DNA from: JAEVLT01 sp050496765
Lineage (GTDB): Bacteria; Bacillota; Bacilli; Bacillales; Cytobacillaceae
Assembly: GCF_050496765.1 (NCBI RefSeq)
Contig: NZ_JBNWEO010000013.1
Location: forward strand, 558,001-622,000
Length of the DNA: 64,000 nt
Direction: 5' to 3'
Shown here piece after piece: positions 1-9,010 of this stretch (position 1 is its first letter; every line of letters starts with the position of its first letter). The position numbers were made by a program, and so were the translations under genes. The notes under the pieces are model-generated. The model had not been told where the DNA came from, searched no databases, and was given only the letters and a program-made list of their open reading frames with translations.

Positions 1-571
1 ATTTTCCCATTGAAAAAAATTCTTCTACCGCATGTTCAAGTGTCTGCCAGACTTTCTTCCAGAATGACGTTTTTTCATGGACATGATGGTGGTGGTCATG
101 ATGGTGGTGGTCTTCTTCCACTTTTAATGGATTGCCTTTATAGAAGTAGGCAATCAATAAACCGACGATAAAGGATACGATCAGTGCTCCGCCCGCTCGG
201 TAAAGAGCCATCTTCCAGCTGCTACCGAAAGCAATATAGGTGGCAAACAAGACAACGGGATTAATGATCGGTGCCGTCAGCATAAAAGCAATTCCTGCGG
301 AAATCGGAACCCCTTTTGCAACAAGCCGTTTGACGATCGGCACAATCCCGCATTCGCAAGACGGAAAGAACATTCCTAGCAAACTGGCAAAAAGAACGGC
401 CAAAATTGGATTTTTAGGAATAATTTTTGCAATCATTTCTTCTGTTACAAAGATTTGAATGATTCCTGAAACAACAACGCCTAATGTAACAAAAGGCAGA
501 GCTTCTATTAATATGGAGATAAAAATCGTGTTCATCTGTAAGAACGATTGCGGCAAGGAAATGCCGAACAT
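1..571 (-). CDS. Permease, ArsP/DUF318 family, 3' end outside window
   Basis: Integral membrane permease of the ArsP_1/DUF318 type (like B. subtilis YcgR), a family linked to efflux of metals, metalloids or their organic forms. The visible part starts MFGISLPQSFLQMN and has about five hydrophobic segments. The family signature FFPSCECGIVPIV lies near residue 70, and a loop with HHHHDHHHH follows, suggesting metal contact. The ATG at 571 is chosen because an AGGTGG site sits 8 bases upstream. An ATG about 36 bases further in is possible but less well placed. The C-terminal half runs off the left edge. The substrate cannot be told from sequence; the surroundings favour a metal. Confidence 0.8.
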   Translation of the reverse strand, partial: MFGISLPQSFLQMNTIFISILIEALPFVTLGVVVSGIIQIFVTEEMIAKIIPKNPILAVLFASLLGMFFPSCECGIVPIVKRLVAKGVPISAGIAFMLTAPIINPVVLFATYIAFGSSWKMALYRAGGALIVSFIVGLLIAYFYKGNPLKVEEDHHHHDHHHHVHEKTSFWKKVWQTLEHAVEEFFSMGK

Positions 572-711
572 GGAGAACCACCTCAGTACAATAAACTCAT
601 AAAATTTACTATACTCCTACCCGTTACTCTAGTCTATTGGAAATTGAGGACAGCAAAATAATTTAATCATTTCGTACGAATTTTTTAACATTTTTCTTTT
701 TAAGAAATCAA

Positions 712-732
712 GGTGTTCGATTTGTGAACACC
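712..732 (-). terminator. Weak hairpin after the acid phosphatase gene
   Basis: GGTGTTC and GAACACC form a 7-bp stem just downstream of the stop at 741 on the minus strand, followed by a T-rich stretch. It is a plausible but weak intrinsic terminator. Confidence 0.4.
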
Positions 733-740
733 CTGACTTC

Positions 741-1556
741 TTATGGTTGCATTGGCTGAAGACTGGCTTTTCTCAGCTTGTTTTTTTCATCATCTGGCAT
801 GTGTGTGTTGTAGTGATAGATTGCCTCTTCCCAGTCACCATACATTGGATTTGGAAAGATGATTAATTTTTTGCCAAATTCGTCTCGATCCCGGGCAGCC
901 GCTTGAACACGCCCTGTGGCAGAAAGACGGTCAAAGCCGCTAAAATCGCCAAGATTGTCGCCGAACAGCAATAAAATGTCATATTTTCTTGCCACTTCCT
1001 GTCTGCGCTGCTCTTTTCCCATTTCATCCGGCTGTTGCAACAAGACATGTTTGGCATCTGCCAGTGGTGCACCAATTCGTTTTAAGTTTCGGATCGTTGC
1101 TTTTTTTACCACTTCTTTCCGATTGGAAATATAAAAAATTTCTACCCCTTTTTTATGGGCATATGTTAAAAATTCAACTGCACCCGGAAGCGGCTTTGCT
1201 TCTGCCCGCTCAACCCACTCCTTCCAGCTTAATCCTTTTCCTGAAGCGATTTGCGCTGCATAAAAAGGGCTATTATCAACAATTGTTTCATCAATATCAA
1301 GGACAACTGCCGGTTTCTTCTGCGAATCTTTTGGTTTGTTCTTTAAAAGTTCATCCAGTCTCCACTTGGCAAGATTGTACCCTTGACAATAGAGCGCCTT
1401 CGCTTCGCCTGACGTTTGAAACCAAAGCACCGACATCGTATTTTGTTCTTGCAGATTGACCTTTGGTGCCGCGATTGGCTCGGCGTTTGTTTTTGGTTGA
1501 TACAAAGTAAAAGCTAAGGCCGTTCCAATCATCAAGGATGTCATTTTTTTACCCAT
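741..1556 (-). CDS. Secreted HAD-family acid phosphatase, lipoprotein e(P4)/class C type
   Basis: Predicted class C acid phosphatase (HAD superfamily) that would release phosphate from nucleotides or other monoesters outside the membrane. The 271-residue product has a Sec signal (MGKKMTSLMIGTALAF) with likely cleavage after TNA at 25. The DxD nucleophile motif is DIDETIVDN (about 87-94) and the late acidic motif is GDNLGDF (about 199-205). Unlike most e(P4) relatives there is no lipobox cysteine, so it is probably soluble in the wall space. The open frame extends about 140 codons further upstream, but AGGAGGATC directly before the ATG at 1556 decides the start. It is divergent from the response regulator. 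Confidence 0.85.
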   Translation of the reverse strand: MGKKMTSLMIGTALAFTLYQPKTNAEPIAAPKVNLQEQNTMSVLWFQTSGEAKALYCQGYNLAKWRLDELLKNKPKDSQKKPAVVLDIDETIVDNSPFYAAQIASGKGLSWKEWVERAEAKPLPGAVEFLTYAHKKGVEIFYISNRKEVVKKATIRNLKRIGAPLADAKHVLLQQPDEMGKEQRRQEVARKYDILLLFGDNLGDFSGFDRLSATGRVQAAARDRDEFGKKLIIFPNPMYGDWEEAIYHYNTHMPDDEKNKLRKASLQPMQP

Positions 1557-1703
1557 ATTTAGATCCTCCTGAAATAAAGTCCACATTAGTATGCAACAAC
1601 CGGAAAAAAATAGTATGGCATTTTTTCCAAACTCGACAATTTTTGCTCTTTGACAACCATCTTCGCATTTTTCATTCTGCAAAAAATCTCCACATTTTTT
1701 TCT

Positions 1704-1723
1704 TATAATGATAGTGATTATAG
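1704..1723. promoter_or_regulatory. Candidate Fur box before response regulator
   Basis: TATAATGATAGTGATTATA matches the 19-bp Fur consensus at 15 of 19 positions. In the 7-1-7 form it matches only 11 of 14. It lies 27 bases upstream of the response regulator start. Fur control is inferred and weaker than for the FTR1 genes. Confidence 0.4.
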
Positions 1724-1749
1724 AAATGAAAACGATTAGGGTGGGAAAA

Positions 1750-2442
1750 ATGACAACGATTTTATTAGTAGATGACGAAGTACGTATGCTTGATTTGTTA
1801 AGTTTGTATTTAACACCGTTAAAATACCAATGCCTGAAAGCAAAATCCGGAAAAGAAGCACTGCAATTTATAGCTGCGAATAAAATTGATTTAGTCATCC
1901 TTGACGTCATGATGCCGGAAATGGACGGCTGGGCGACCTGCCAAAAAATCAGACAATCGTCCGATGTGCCGATCATTATGCTGACAGCCAGGAATGAAAC
2001 AACAGATGTAATTAAAGGGTTAAAATACGGTGCAGACGATTATGTGACAAAGCCTTTTCATGAAGACGAGCTGATTGCTCGAATCGAAGCATTACTAAGA
2101 AGAACAAATGACCAACCAACGGCAAAAATCCAGTTTAAAGGCTTGGAATTAGATGGAGATGCCGTTGAACTGAGCTACAACGGGCAAATGATCATGGTCA
2201 CGCCAAAAGAGTTTGCCTTGATTGGCCTATTTTTAAAAAATCCGCAAAAAGTATTTTCCCGCGAGCATTTATTATCATTAATCTGGGGCAGCAATTCGCT
2301 GACAGATGACCGTACGATTGACTCCCATATCCGAAACATTCGAGAAAAGCTCCGCAACGCCGGATTCCCAATTGACCACCACCTCATAACCGTCTGGGGA
2401 GTCGGGTACAAATGGGTAGTAAATGATTATTATCAGCATTAA
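1750..2442 (+). CDS. OmpR/PhoB-family response regulator without adjacent kinase
   Basis: Two-component response regulator of 230 residues. The receiver domain (about 1-115) has the acidic pair DDE (8-10), the phospho-acceptor D52 in LDVMMP, T79 and K101 in YVTKPF. A winged-helix DNA-binding domain follows and ends near RTIDSHIRNIREKL and VWGVGYKW. The frame is open 14 codons earlier, but AGGGTGG before the ATG at 1750 sets the start. No histidine kinase lies next to it, so it is an orphan here. Its regulon is unknown; it is one of two candidates for the direct-repeat motif found across the window. Confidence 0.9.
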   Translation: MTTILLVDDEVRMLDLLSLYLTPLKYQCLKAKSGKEALQFIAANKIDLVILDVMMPEMDGWATCQKIRQSSDVPIIMLTARNETTDVIKGLKYGADDYVTKPFHEDELIARIEALLRRTNDQPTAKIQFKGLELDGDAVELSYNGQMIMVTPKEFALIGLFLKNPQKVFSREHLLSLIWGSNSLTDDRTIDSHIRNIREKLRNAGFPIDHHLITVWGVGYKWVVNDYYQH

Positions 2443-2445
2443 TGG

Positions 2446-2479
2446 AAAAAGAACCTCAGCTATAGGAGGTTCTTTTTTC
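2446..2479 (+). terminator. Intrinsic terminator after response regulator
   Basis: GAACCTC and GAGGTTC form a 7-bp stem, preceded by A5 and followed by CT6. It sits a few bases after the stop codon. Confidence 0.85.
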
Positions 2480-3428
2480 TTGTTCATTCTCATGTTATCA
2501 GATCTGTGAAACTATTTTTTGTCAAAAACCAGTATGACAAGAGTGGATGCAATTAAAAATCGATAATGATTCAAAAATAAACTAATTAGCAGATTATAGC
2601 TAATACAATTGTTTTTTGAGTCGATAAGTGCTGATCACAAACAAAAATCCACCTAATACAACTAAGGCTGCTATATCGGGCCACAGAACGGAAACTCCAA
2701 CTCCTTTCAAAAAGATCCCCATACTAATATCTGTATAATAGCGGAGCGGACTTAAATAAGAAAGCCATTGCAAAAAAGGCGACATATTTTCTACCGGCAC
2801 TACTGTTCCTGACAAAAACATTAACGGGAATAAGACAAAAAAGCTAAGCAATAAAGCTTGCTGCATGGTATTGGAAACAGTAGCAATCAAGATTCCCAAT
2901 CCACTTGACGAAATAAACACAAGCAGTGACAATAGATAGAACAATAACAGGCTTCCTCTTAATGGAACATTAAAAAAGACAAACGACATTGCTACGCCAA
3001 TCGTTAACCCAATCATTTTAATAATAGACATCGGCAGCAGCTTGGCAATGATTAGTTCAAAGGAGCGAATGGGAGTAACCATCAACTGTTCAAGTGTACC
3101 TGACTCCTTTTCTCGGATAAATACAGCTGCAGCCATAATAATCCCAAGCAACACTACTGTAATTGACACCATTGAAATCATGATAAAGTTCGTGTATTTA
3201 AGGTCGGAAGCCTCATGAACCCGGATGATATTTTTAAAAGGGATTTGTTCTATATATATGGAACTAAACAATTTGGTTCTGTAACGATTTCCTAGATTAA
3301 TGACAATATTCTACAAAATTTAAGCACAATATACCTGCAATCATCGGAGTTTGTCGAATATCGTTTTAGGCTATTTATTGCTCAATCCGATCCTGGCAAT
3401 CTGGCTAAAGGTGTAATTGAGTCAATAG

Positions 3429-3980
3429 TTAAAGCTTAAGACATAGACGATTAACGATTTTCATAGGGTCTTTATTGATTTGTGTAATGAATGTCTGGAC
3501 AGCCACTCTAATTTCTTCTACCGTTTTATAAAAAACATTATAAATAATTGATTTTTTTAACCATCCCCACAGTCCTTCAATTAGGTTTAACTCTGGGCTG
3601 TATGGTGGGAGAAAAACAAGTTGCAGATGATCTTTATGGGCTTCGAGAAAAGGTTGAATCAGTTTCGAGTGGTGGATTCTAGCATTATCCAGTATCATTA
3701 CAATCTTCTCACCCTTGTATCTGACTACAACTTTTTCAAGAAAAGATAGGAAAACTTGAGCATCATAGTGTTCTTCTTCTGTGACAAACACTTCGCCTGT
3801 TTCGTAATCGAGGGTACCAATTAATTTAACCCCGTGATGTTTTCCATAAGTAGGTATCACTTTTTGTTGCCCTTTAGGAAACCATGTATTGGCTAAAGCT
3901 TGGTAGTCCCTGATCATGGATTCATCTTGAAACAGAATTCGATCAATTTCGTCATTCATCATTTTTTTTAATCGTTTCAA
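3429..3980 (-). CDS. IS630 transposase, catalytic DDE part (frame B)
   Basis: C-terminal half of an IS630-family transposase with the complete DDE triad: D in LFQDESM, D in VMILDNARIHHS and E in PYSPELNLIEGLWGW. It overlaps frame A by 29 bases and is read in a different frame. The overlap has an A8 run, so a fused transposase could arise by slippage. The ATG at 3980 may not be a real independent start, since no good ribosome site precedes it. Confidence 0.85.
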   Translation of the reverse strand: MKRLKKMMNDEIDRILFQDESMIRDYQALANTWFPKGQQKVIPTYGKHHGVKLIGTLDYETGEVFVTEEEHYDAQVFLSFLEKVVVRYKGEKIVMILDNARIHHSKLIQPFLEAHKDHLQLVFLPPYSPELNLIEGLWGWLKKSIIYNVFYKTVEEIRVAVQTFITQINKDPMKIVNRLCLKL

Positions 3981-4479
3981 ATTCTTGTTTGAACGCTTCC
4001 TGTTTCTCGGGGTCAGCCTTTGCTAGGGTATACGTTGGTTTTGTGTAACTAAATCCCAAACGAGTCAACAATCTCCTTACACCCCGGTCCGTATAAACAA
4101 TGTCAAATGTTTGCTTAATCCAATCGCGAACAAGAAATGAAGTCCAATTCATTTCTGCGGGAAATCCAACAGCAGCTGGCTTTTTTTCAACAATTAACTG
4201 ATAGAGTTCCTTTTCTTGTTCCTCTGTTAGTTGACAAGGGCGTCCGGGAGATTGTCCGGGAACTAATCCCTCCAAACCGTTAGTTTTATAGGCTCGAACA
4301 TAGTTATATATAGTTTGCTCCGTACATTCTAAAAGGTCAGCGATTTCTACATAAGTCCGTCCTTTTAAATGCATGAGGATAGCCTGATAACGTTTAAACA
4401 TCCGTAGATCCCTTAAACCATGCATACAAGCTTTAACTTCCTGAATTGAATCCATGTTTTCATTTTGAAGGATTTTCAT
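3952..4479 (-). CDS. IS630 transposase, DNA-binding part (frame A)
   Basis: N-terminal half of the transposase. A helix-turn-helix region (about residues 30-75, GRTYVEIADLLECTEQTIYN) is followed by a second winged-helix-like segment before the A8 frameshift site. The start at 4479 is preceded by AGGAAGGCGG. It ends just after the A-run with KKNDE. Alone it should bind the ends but not cut DNA. Confidence 0.85.
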   Translation of the reverse strand: MKILQNENMDSIQEVKACMHGLRDLRMFKRYQAILMHLKGRTYVEIADLLECTEQTIYNYVRAYKTNGLEGLVPGQSPGRPCQLTEEQEKELYQLIVEKKPAAVGFPAEMNWTSFLVRDWIKQTFDIVYTDRGVRRLLTRLGFSYTKPTYTLAKADPEKQEAFKQEFETIKKNDE

Positions 4480-5039
4480 TATGTGTCCGCCTTCCTAAAG
4501 GTTTTATTTACCTATAAGAATTGGACAAATTTTCTTAAAATCCTTTAATTCCATTTATATAGCAAATTTGCACCAAATTTTTTAGTTGCCCAATCCTCCG
4601 TATACTTTGTAATAATTTCCGCTGAATTTCCTAAAACTTGAGCAGCCATCGTTTCGTTTTCTCCATCGGCAATTAACTGGATTTCCGATTTTTCGCCTCG
4701 ATTGAGGGCACTGGAGAAGCCACTGGGAATCACGACGATCATTTTTGCTTTTCCTTCATCCAATAGATACTTCGAATCCTTTTCTCTAGATAAGGATTCG
4801 ACAATGCGAAATTTATCACTTTGTTCAAATTGATTGATTAACTTTTGGCTGTTAACCGTTTGATCTTGATCCAAGACAGCAATGGGCGTATTTTTGTAAT
4901 CCATTGTTAAAGCCCACCCACAAATCGCCACCTCCAAAAACATATAAAGAACGATAAGAACCAAAGAGATATCCCGAAAAAATTGCACAAACTCTTTTCG
5001 AACCATTGCCGTTAAGCGTTCAACCACATAAATCCACTC

Positions 5040-6188
5040 CTATCCGACCCGCTTTTTAAATCGCCAGACCGCTGCCGCGATGATTGTTATGGTATACCCA
5101 ATCAGCAGCAGCAAATTTTCCCATACGTAACGAAGCCCCAATCCTTTTACCAAAATATCCCTGCTAATATCAACAAAAAAGCGTGCCGGAAACAAAGTAC
5201 TGTATCCTTGAAATAACTTTGGCATTGTTGAGATAGGATACAAAAAACCGGAAAACAGCATCGCTGGCATCATCGTCACGACAATGGTCAAAAACATAGC
5301 CGACAATTGTTTTTCCATCAACGTTGAAATCAATAATCCGATTCCCACTGTGGTAAAAACATAAATCGTTCCTGCCAGCAAAAACAATAAAAAATTCCCA
5401 CGATAATCAATAGAGAAGAAAACCTTACCACCAATGAAGATCAACAACAATACTCCAAAACCCAAAATTCCGTATGGGAGCAATTTACCAAGCAAGTATT
5501 CTATCGAACGAATCGGAGCAATATAGATTTGTTGAATGGAGCCTTTTTCCTTTTCTCTCACCACTGCCAAAACAGACAGCAAAGGCGGGAATACCATCAA
5601 CAATACGGCAAATAGCCCTGGAATGATGAAAGATTCACTCTTCATTGACGGGTTATACCAGATTCTCGGCTCAATCTGAATCGGCAGGATCGAATCGACC
5701 GGAATATTTGCTTTTTTTAATAAGCTTTCGACCTGTGTATTATGAATGGCATTGATATAATTGATAGTTTCAGAAGCAATTGGGGAAAACGAACCGTCAA
5801 TCAGAGTTTGGACTTTGGCCTTCCTGCCGGATGTCATTGTTCCAAGCCTTGCTCTATACAGATTATCAGTAAAGTCCGGTGGAATGATGATCCCAGCCTT
5901 GATCTTTCCCTCTTTCATTAAACGATCCAATTGTTTGGCATTTGTTACATATTGGGCGACATCAAACGTATCTGAATGATCAAACGCTTGAATATATTCA
6001 CGGCTAAAGGAAGTTTGGTCTTGATCCAAGACACCAATCGGGACATTTTTGACCTCAAAATTAAGGGCAAACCCAAATAATAGCAACATGACCACTGGCA
6101 AGATCAGCGCCGTTCCAATCGAATAGGGATCTCTAATTAATTCTCGAATCTCTTTCTTCAATACGGCCTTGATATTTCTCCATCTCAT
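5040..6188 (-). CDS. ABC-2 type permease (YbhS-like)
   Basis: Membrane subunit of an ABC-2 exporter, 382 residues. It has one N-terminal helix (about 20-42), a large extracytoplasmic domain (about 45-180), then five helices with the family pattern REKEKGSIQQIYIAPI. Its ATG overlaps the stop of the ATPase gene (ATGA), so the two are translationally coupled. In E. coli, YbhF/S/R with the YbhG adaptor forms a drug or cation exporter; the substrate here is unknown. Its partner permease downstream is disrupted by an IS. Confidence 0.88.
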   Translation of the reverse strand: MRWRNIKAVLKKEIRELIRDPYSIGTALILPVVMLLLFGFALNFEVKNVPIGVLDQDQTSFSREYIQAFDHSDTFDVAQYVTNAKQLDRLMKEGKIKAGIIIPPDFTDNLYRARLGTMTSGRKAKVQTLIDGSFSPIASETINYINAIHNTQVESLLKKANIPVDSILPIQIEPRIWYNPSMKSESFIIPGLFAVLLMVFPPLLSVLAVVREKEKGSIQQIYIAPIRSIEYLLGKLLPYGILGFGVLLLIFIGGKVFFSIDYRGNFLLFLLAGTIYVFTTVGIGLLISTLMEKQLSAMFLTIVVTMMPAMLFSGFLYPISTMPKLFQGYSTLFPARFFVDISRDILVKGLGLRYVWENLLLLIGYTITIIAAAVWRFKKRVG

Positions 6189-7975
6189 ATGGAAACCTCT
6201 TCCCTTTTGAGTTGTTTCTCCACCAATTTGACAAACACATCCTCCATCGAGACAGGGATTTCACTTTGTCTTCGTATATGAAATCCTTCATTCGTGACCA
6301 GCTCAACTACTTCCACAAATGACATGCCGGTTGGAAACACATGCAAGCCATTGCCAAACACAGATGCTTCCACCCCTTTGTCAGACAACCATTTTTGGGC
6401 TGCAAATGGCCAGTCACATTCCAATTCAAGCAAATATCCGGCAAACAATTCATCCTTTAATTGTTCAGGACTGCCAATAGCAATTAAATTACTATTAAAT
6501 ATAAAGCCAATCCGATCACAGTGCTCAGCTTCATCCATGTAATGAGTGGTGACAAACACGGTGACACCCTCTGCAGCCAAATGATTGATCAAGTTCCAAA
6601 ACTGCCTTCTTGCAATCGGGTCGACTCCTGATGTCGGCTCATCGAGAAATAAAATTTCCGGTTGATGAATCGTCGCACAACCGAGCGCCAATCTTTGCTT
6701 CCAACCTCCCGAAAGATCGGAAGTGAGTAATCGTTCCTTTCCAACTAAATCAGACATTTCTAAAATCCATGCTTTTCGATTCTCAAACTCTTTTTTATTG
6801 AGGCCATATGCGCCTGCAAAGAAACGGATATTTTCCTCGACCGTCAAATCATTATATAAAGAAAACTTTTGTGACATGTAACCGATTTTCTTTTTGACTA
6901 ATCGCGCTGACCGGCGTACATCCACGCCAGCAATGTGCATATTTCCCGCGGAGACAGGCAAAAGTCCGCACATCATACGAATAGTCGTCGATTTCCCTGA
7001 CCCGTTCGGCCCTAAAAATCCGAAAATTTCGCCCTTTTGGACAGAAAAATTTATATGGTTCACTGCTGTGAACGAACCAAATGTCCGTGTCAAATCATTC
7101 ACTTCCACGGCAATTTCCTCATGTGGAACTCTTATTTTTGGACGATTTTTCAGCAAAACCATTTTCTCTTTCTGGTCACCTTCAGCTTCTACCTTTTGAA
7201 TTTCTTTTTCCTGTTTTCTTACCAATTTTTGTTCGATATGAAAAATGAACGCTTCTTCCAGCGTGACAGATTGTTTCTTTAATTTATGTGCAACTTCCTG
7301 TTTAATCTGGTATGGGGTATCCACCGCAATAACCTCTCCCTCATGCATTAACGCCACGCGATGAAACCGTTCTGCCTCATCCATATAAGGGGTACAGACA
7401 AAAACGGTTGTTCCATCCGTCACGTAATCATGGAGAATATTCCAAAAGTCTCTGCGCGACAAAGGATCCACACCTGTTGTCGGTTCATCTAAAAAAATGA
7501 TCTCCGGTTGATAAATCAATGTACAGCATAATGCTAATTTCTTTTTCATCCCGCCAGATAAATGATCTGCTTTACGGCTTGTAAATGCGTCGAGACGGCT
7601 AGCAGCGAGCAGTTTTTTCTTTCGTATTTCTCGGTCAGCTGCGGAAACCTGATACATATCGGCAAAGAATTCAATATTCTCATCTACGGAAAGACTCCCG
7701 TATAGACTAAACCCCTCCGACATATAACCGATTTTCCCGCGCAACTGTTGGTTATCTCTTACAATATCGTGTCCAGCAACGGTTCCTGTCCCGGAAGTAG
7801 GCAGCAATACGGAACAAAGCATCTTCGTTAGTGTAGTCTTTCCTGCCCCATCAGGACCCAGTAGTCCAAAAATTTCACCTTTCTGAATCGATATTGTCAC
7901 ATTTTGAACGGCCAAATTCTGTTTGTATTTTTTGGTTAAAAGACCGGTTTTAATTGCCAAAGTCAAGTTCTGCAC
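6185..7975 (-). CDS. ABC transporter ATPase with two fused nucleotide-binding domains (YbhF-like)
   Basis: 596-residue protein with two complete ABC domains. Domain 1 has Walker A GPDGAGKTT (about 40), signature LSGGMKKKLALCC and Walker B IIFLDEPTTGVDP. Domain 2 has Walker A GPNGSGKSTT, signature LSGGWKQRLALG and Walker B ILFLDEPTSGVDP. A charged linker joins them. The start is taken as GTG 7975, placed four bases after the upstream gene with AGGGGG almost touching it; a TTG shortly inside is an alternative. It should energise the two downstream permeases. Confidence 0.9.
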   Translation of the reverse strand: MQNLTLAIKTGLLTKKYKQNLAVQNVTISIQKGEIFGLLGPDGAGKTTLTKMLCSVLLPTSGTGTVAGHDIVRDNQQLRGKIGYMSEGFSLYGSLSVDENIEFFADMYQVSAADREIRKKKLLAASRLDAFTSRKADHLSGGMKKKLALCCTLIYQPEIIFLDEPTTGVDPLSRRDFWNILHDYVTDGTTVFVCTPYMDEAERFHRVALMHEGEVIAVDTPYQIKQEVAHKLKKQSVTLEEAFIFHIEQKLVRKQEKEIQKVEAEGDQKEKMVLLKNRPKIRVPHEEIAVEVNDLTRTFGSFTAVNHINFSVQKGEIFGFLGPNGSGKSTTIRMMCGLLPVSAGNMHIAGVDVRRSARLVKKKIGYMSQKFSLYNDLTVEENIRFFAGAYGLNKKEFENRKAWILEMSDLVGKERLLTSDLSGGWKQRLALGCATIHQPEILFLDEPTSGVDPIARRQFWNLINHLAAEGVTVFVTTHYMDEAEHCDRIGFIFNSNLIAIGSPEQLKDELFAGYLLELECDWPFAAQKWLSDKGVEASVFGNGLHVFPTGMSFVEVVELVTNEGFHIRRQSEIPVSMEDVFVKLVEKQLKREEVSI

Positions 7976-7978
7976 CCC

Positions 7979-8770
7979 CTACTCCCAGTTGGCATCATTT
8001 TTAATGCGGATTTTTGCATCAATCGGCATTCCGCTTTTAAACAACCCTTTAGTATTTTTAAACCGCACTTTTACTTTATAAACAAGCCTCTCCCGCTCAT
8101 CTTTTAAATGCACATTTTTAGGAGTGAATTGCGCTGTTGTGTCAATCCAAGAGATTTTGCCAGTTGCATACTTATTTGCAAATGAATCTGAATAAATGCG
8201 TACCTCATCACCGATTTTTACCTTCCCTAAATCTTTTTCCGTGATAAATACGTCAGCGGTCATCTCTTGATTGTCCTGTAAACGAACTACCGGAGAACCC
8301 AGTGTGACCAATTCACCTTGATTTACCAATTGGTTTACCACAATTCCGTCCATTGGAGATTTGATTATTGTTTTATCAAGTGATAATTGTGCCGCTTTAA
8401 CATTTGCTTCCGCTAAATTTTTTTGTAATACCGCCGTCTTGTATTCTTTTTGGTTTGATGCTTGCTGCAGTTGAACTTCCGCTAGATCAAGCTGAGCTTT
8501 TGCTTGTTCAATTTGCACTTTTTGGACGTTATCATCAATTGAAAGCAATAATTGACCTTTTTTCACCAAATCCCCTTCTTTAATTTTTACGTTTGTCACC
8601 TGTCCGCTCGTTTCACTGCCCACCGTCACTTCATTCCCTTCAATCGTTCCGTTGGCCTGAAGAATCCCCGGCAGCACTTTTGAGTCGGTAAGCGATTTGT
8701 ATGCCCAATATCCGACTAAAGAAATTAAGACAACAACGGTAATTGAAATTAGAGATTTTTTGAATTTCAT
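7979..8770 (-). CDS. HlyD-family membrane fusion protein (YbhG-like)
   Basis: First gene of the exporter operon. The 263-residue adaptor has an N-terminal membrane anchor (about 8-27), a biotinyl-lipoyl-like half motif (GTIEGNEVTVGSETSGQV), an alpha-hairpin coiled coil rich in Q, A and E (about 70-115), and a beta-barrel with the second lipoyl half (IIKSPMDGIVVNQLVNQGE). GTG and ATG codons lie a few residues earlier, but MKFKKS at 8770 has the best spaced GAGGTG. A direct-repeat operator candidate lies about 95 bases upstream. Confidence 0.87.
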   Translation of the reverse strand: MKFKKSLISITVVVLISLVGYWAYKSLTDSKVLPGILQANGTIEGNEVTVGSETSGQVTNVKIKEGDLVKKGQLLLSIDDNVQKVQIEQAKAQLDLAEVQLQQASNQKEYKTAVLQKNLAEANVKAAQLSLDKTIIKSPMDGIVVNQLVNQGELVTLGSPVVRLQDNQEMTADVFITEKDLGKVKIGDEVRIYSDSFANKYATGKISWIDTTAQFTPKNVHLKDERERLVYKVKVRFKNTKGLFKSGMPIDAKIRIKNDANWE

Positions 8771-8862
8771 CCTCATCACCTCATAAACAATTTTTAAATT
8801 CTGTTAACTGATAATCTTTTTCCATTTTAATGAAGAATTCTTAAATCAAAGGAAGATAAACC

Positions 8863-8879
8863 TTAGAAAAACATAAGAA
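8863..8879 (-). promoter_or_regulatory. Direct-repeat site TTCTTA-N5-TTCTAA
   Basis: On the minus strand TTCTTATGTTTTTCTAA, two half sites 11 bp apart. The same layout precedes at least five operons here and fits an OmpR-type regulator bound over the -35 region. It faces the exporter operon. Confidence 0.5.
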
Positions 8880-8971
8880 TAGCGGTTTAGCTTTAAAATT
8901 GAAATGAATCTTTTTTAATAATAATTTTTTAATAAAAATTTTCGAATCCACATATTCTGCAAATGTATAAT

Positions 8972-8986
8972 TTATAATCATTCTCA
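8972..8986. promoter_or_regulatory. Fur-box-like site before MCO gene
   Basis: TTATAATCATTCTCA matches the 7-1-7 Fur pattern TGATAATnATTATCA at 12 of 14 positions. It overlaps or follows a TATAAT -10 element (8966-8971) and sits just before the ribosome binding site of the MCO gene. Confidence 0.5.
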
Positions 8987-9010
8987 ATAAGATTTTAGGA
9001 GGTTTGCATA

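Larger units (their letters stand above)
3258..4556 (-). mobile_element. IS630-family insertion sequence
   Basis: An element of about 1.3 kb inserted in the ABC permease gene. Imperfect terminal inverted repeats are visible: ATGGAACTAAACAATTT at the left end (from 3258) and ATGGAATTAAAGGATTTT read inward from 4554. Both are flanked by TATATA, fitting the TA target preference of the IS630/Tc1 group. Exact ends are uncertain by 2-4 bases because of the TA repeats. It carries two overlapping transposase frames and about 170 bases of unassigned sequence on the left. Confidence 0.85.
2600..5027 (-). pseudogene. ABC-2 permease (YbhR-like) split by IS630 insertion
   Basis: Last gene of the exporter operon. 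The N-terminal part (4545-5027, GTG start with AGGAGT upstream) has the first membrane helix and the extracytoplasmic domain, ending GANLLY. The C-terminal part (2600 to about 3260) resumes with IEQIPFKN and carries the remaining helices with the ABC-2 pattern EKESGTLEQLMVTPI. Joined, they give a full-length permease of about 380 residues, the size of its neighbour at 5040. An IS630 element lies exactly at the break. The in-frame stop a few codons inside the element should abolish function. Unless the partner permease can homodimerise, the exporter is probably inactive. Confidence 0.85.
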
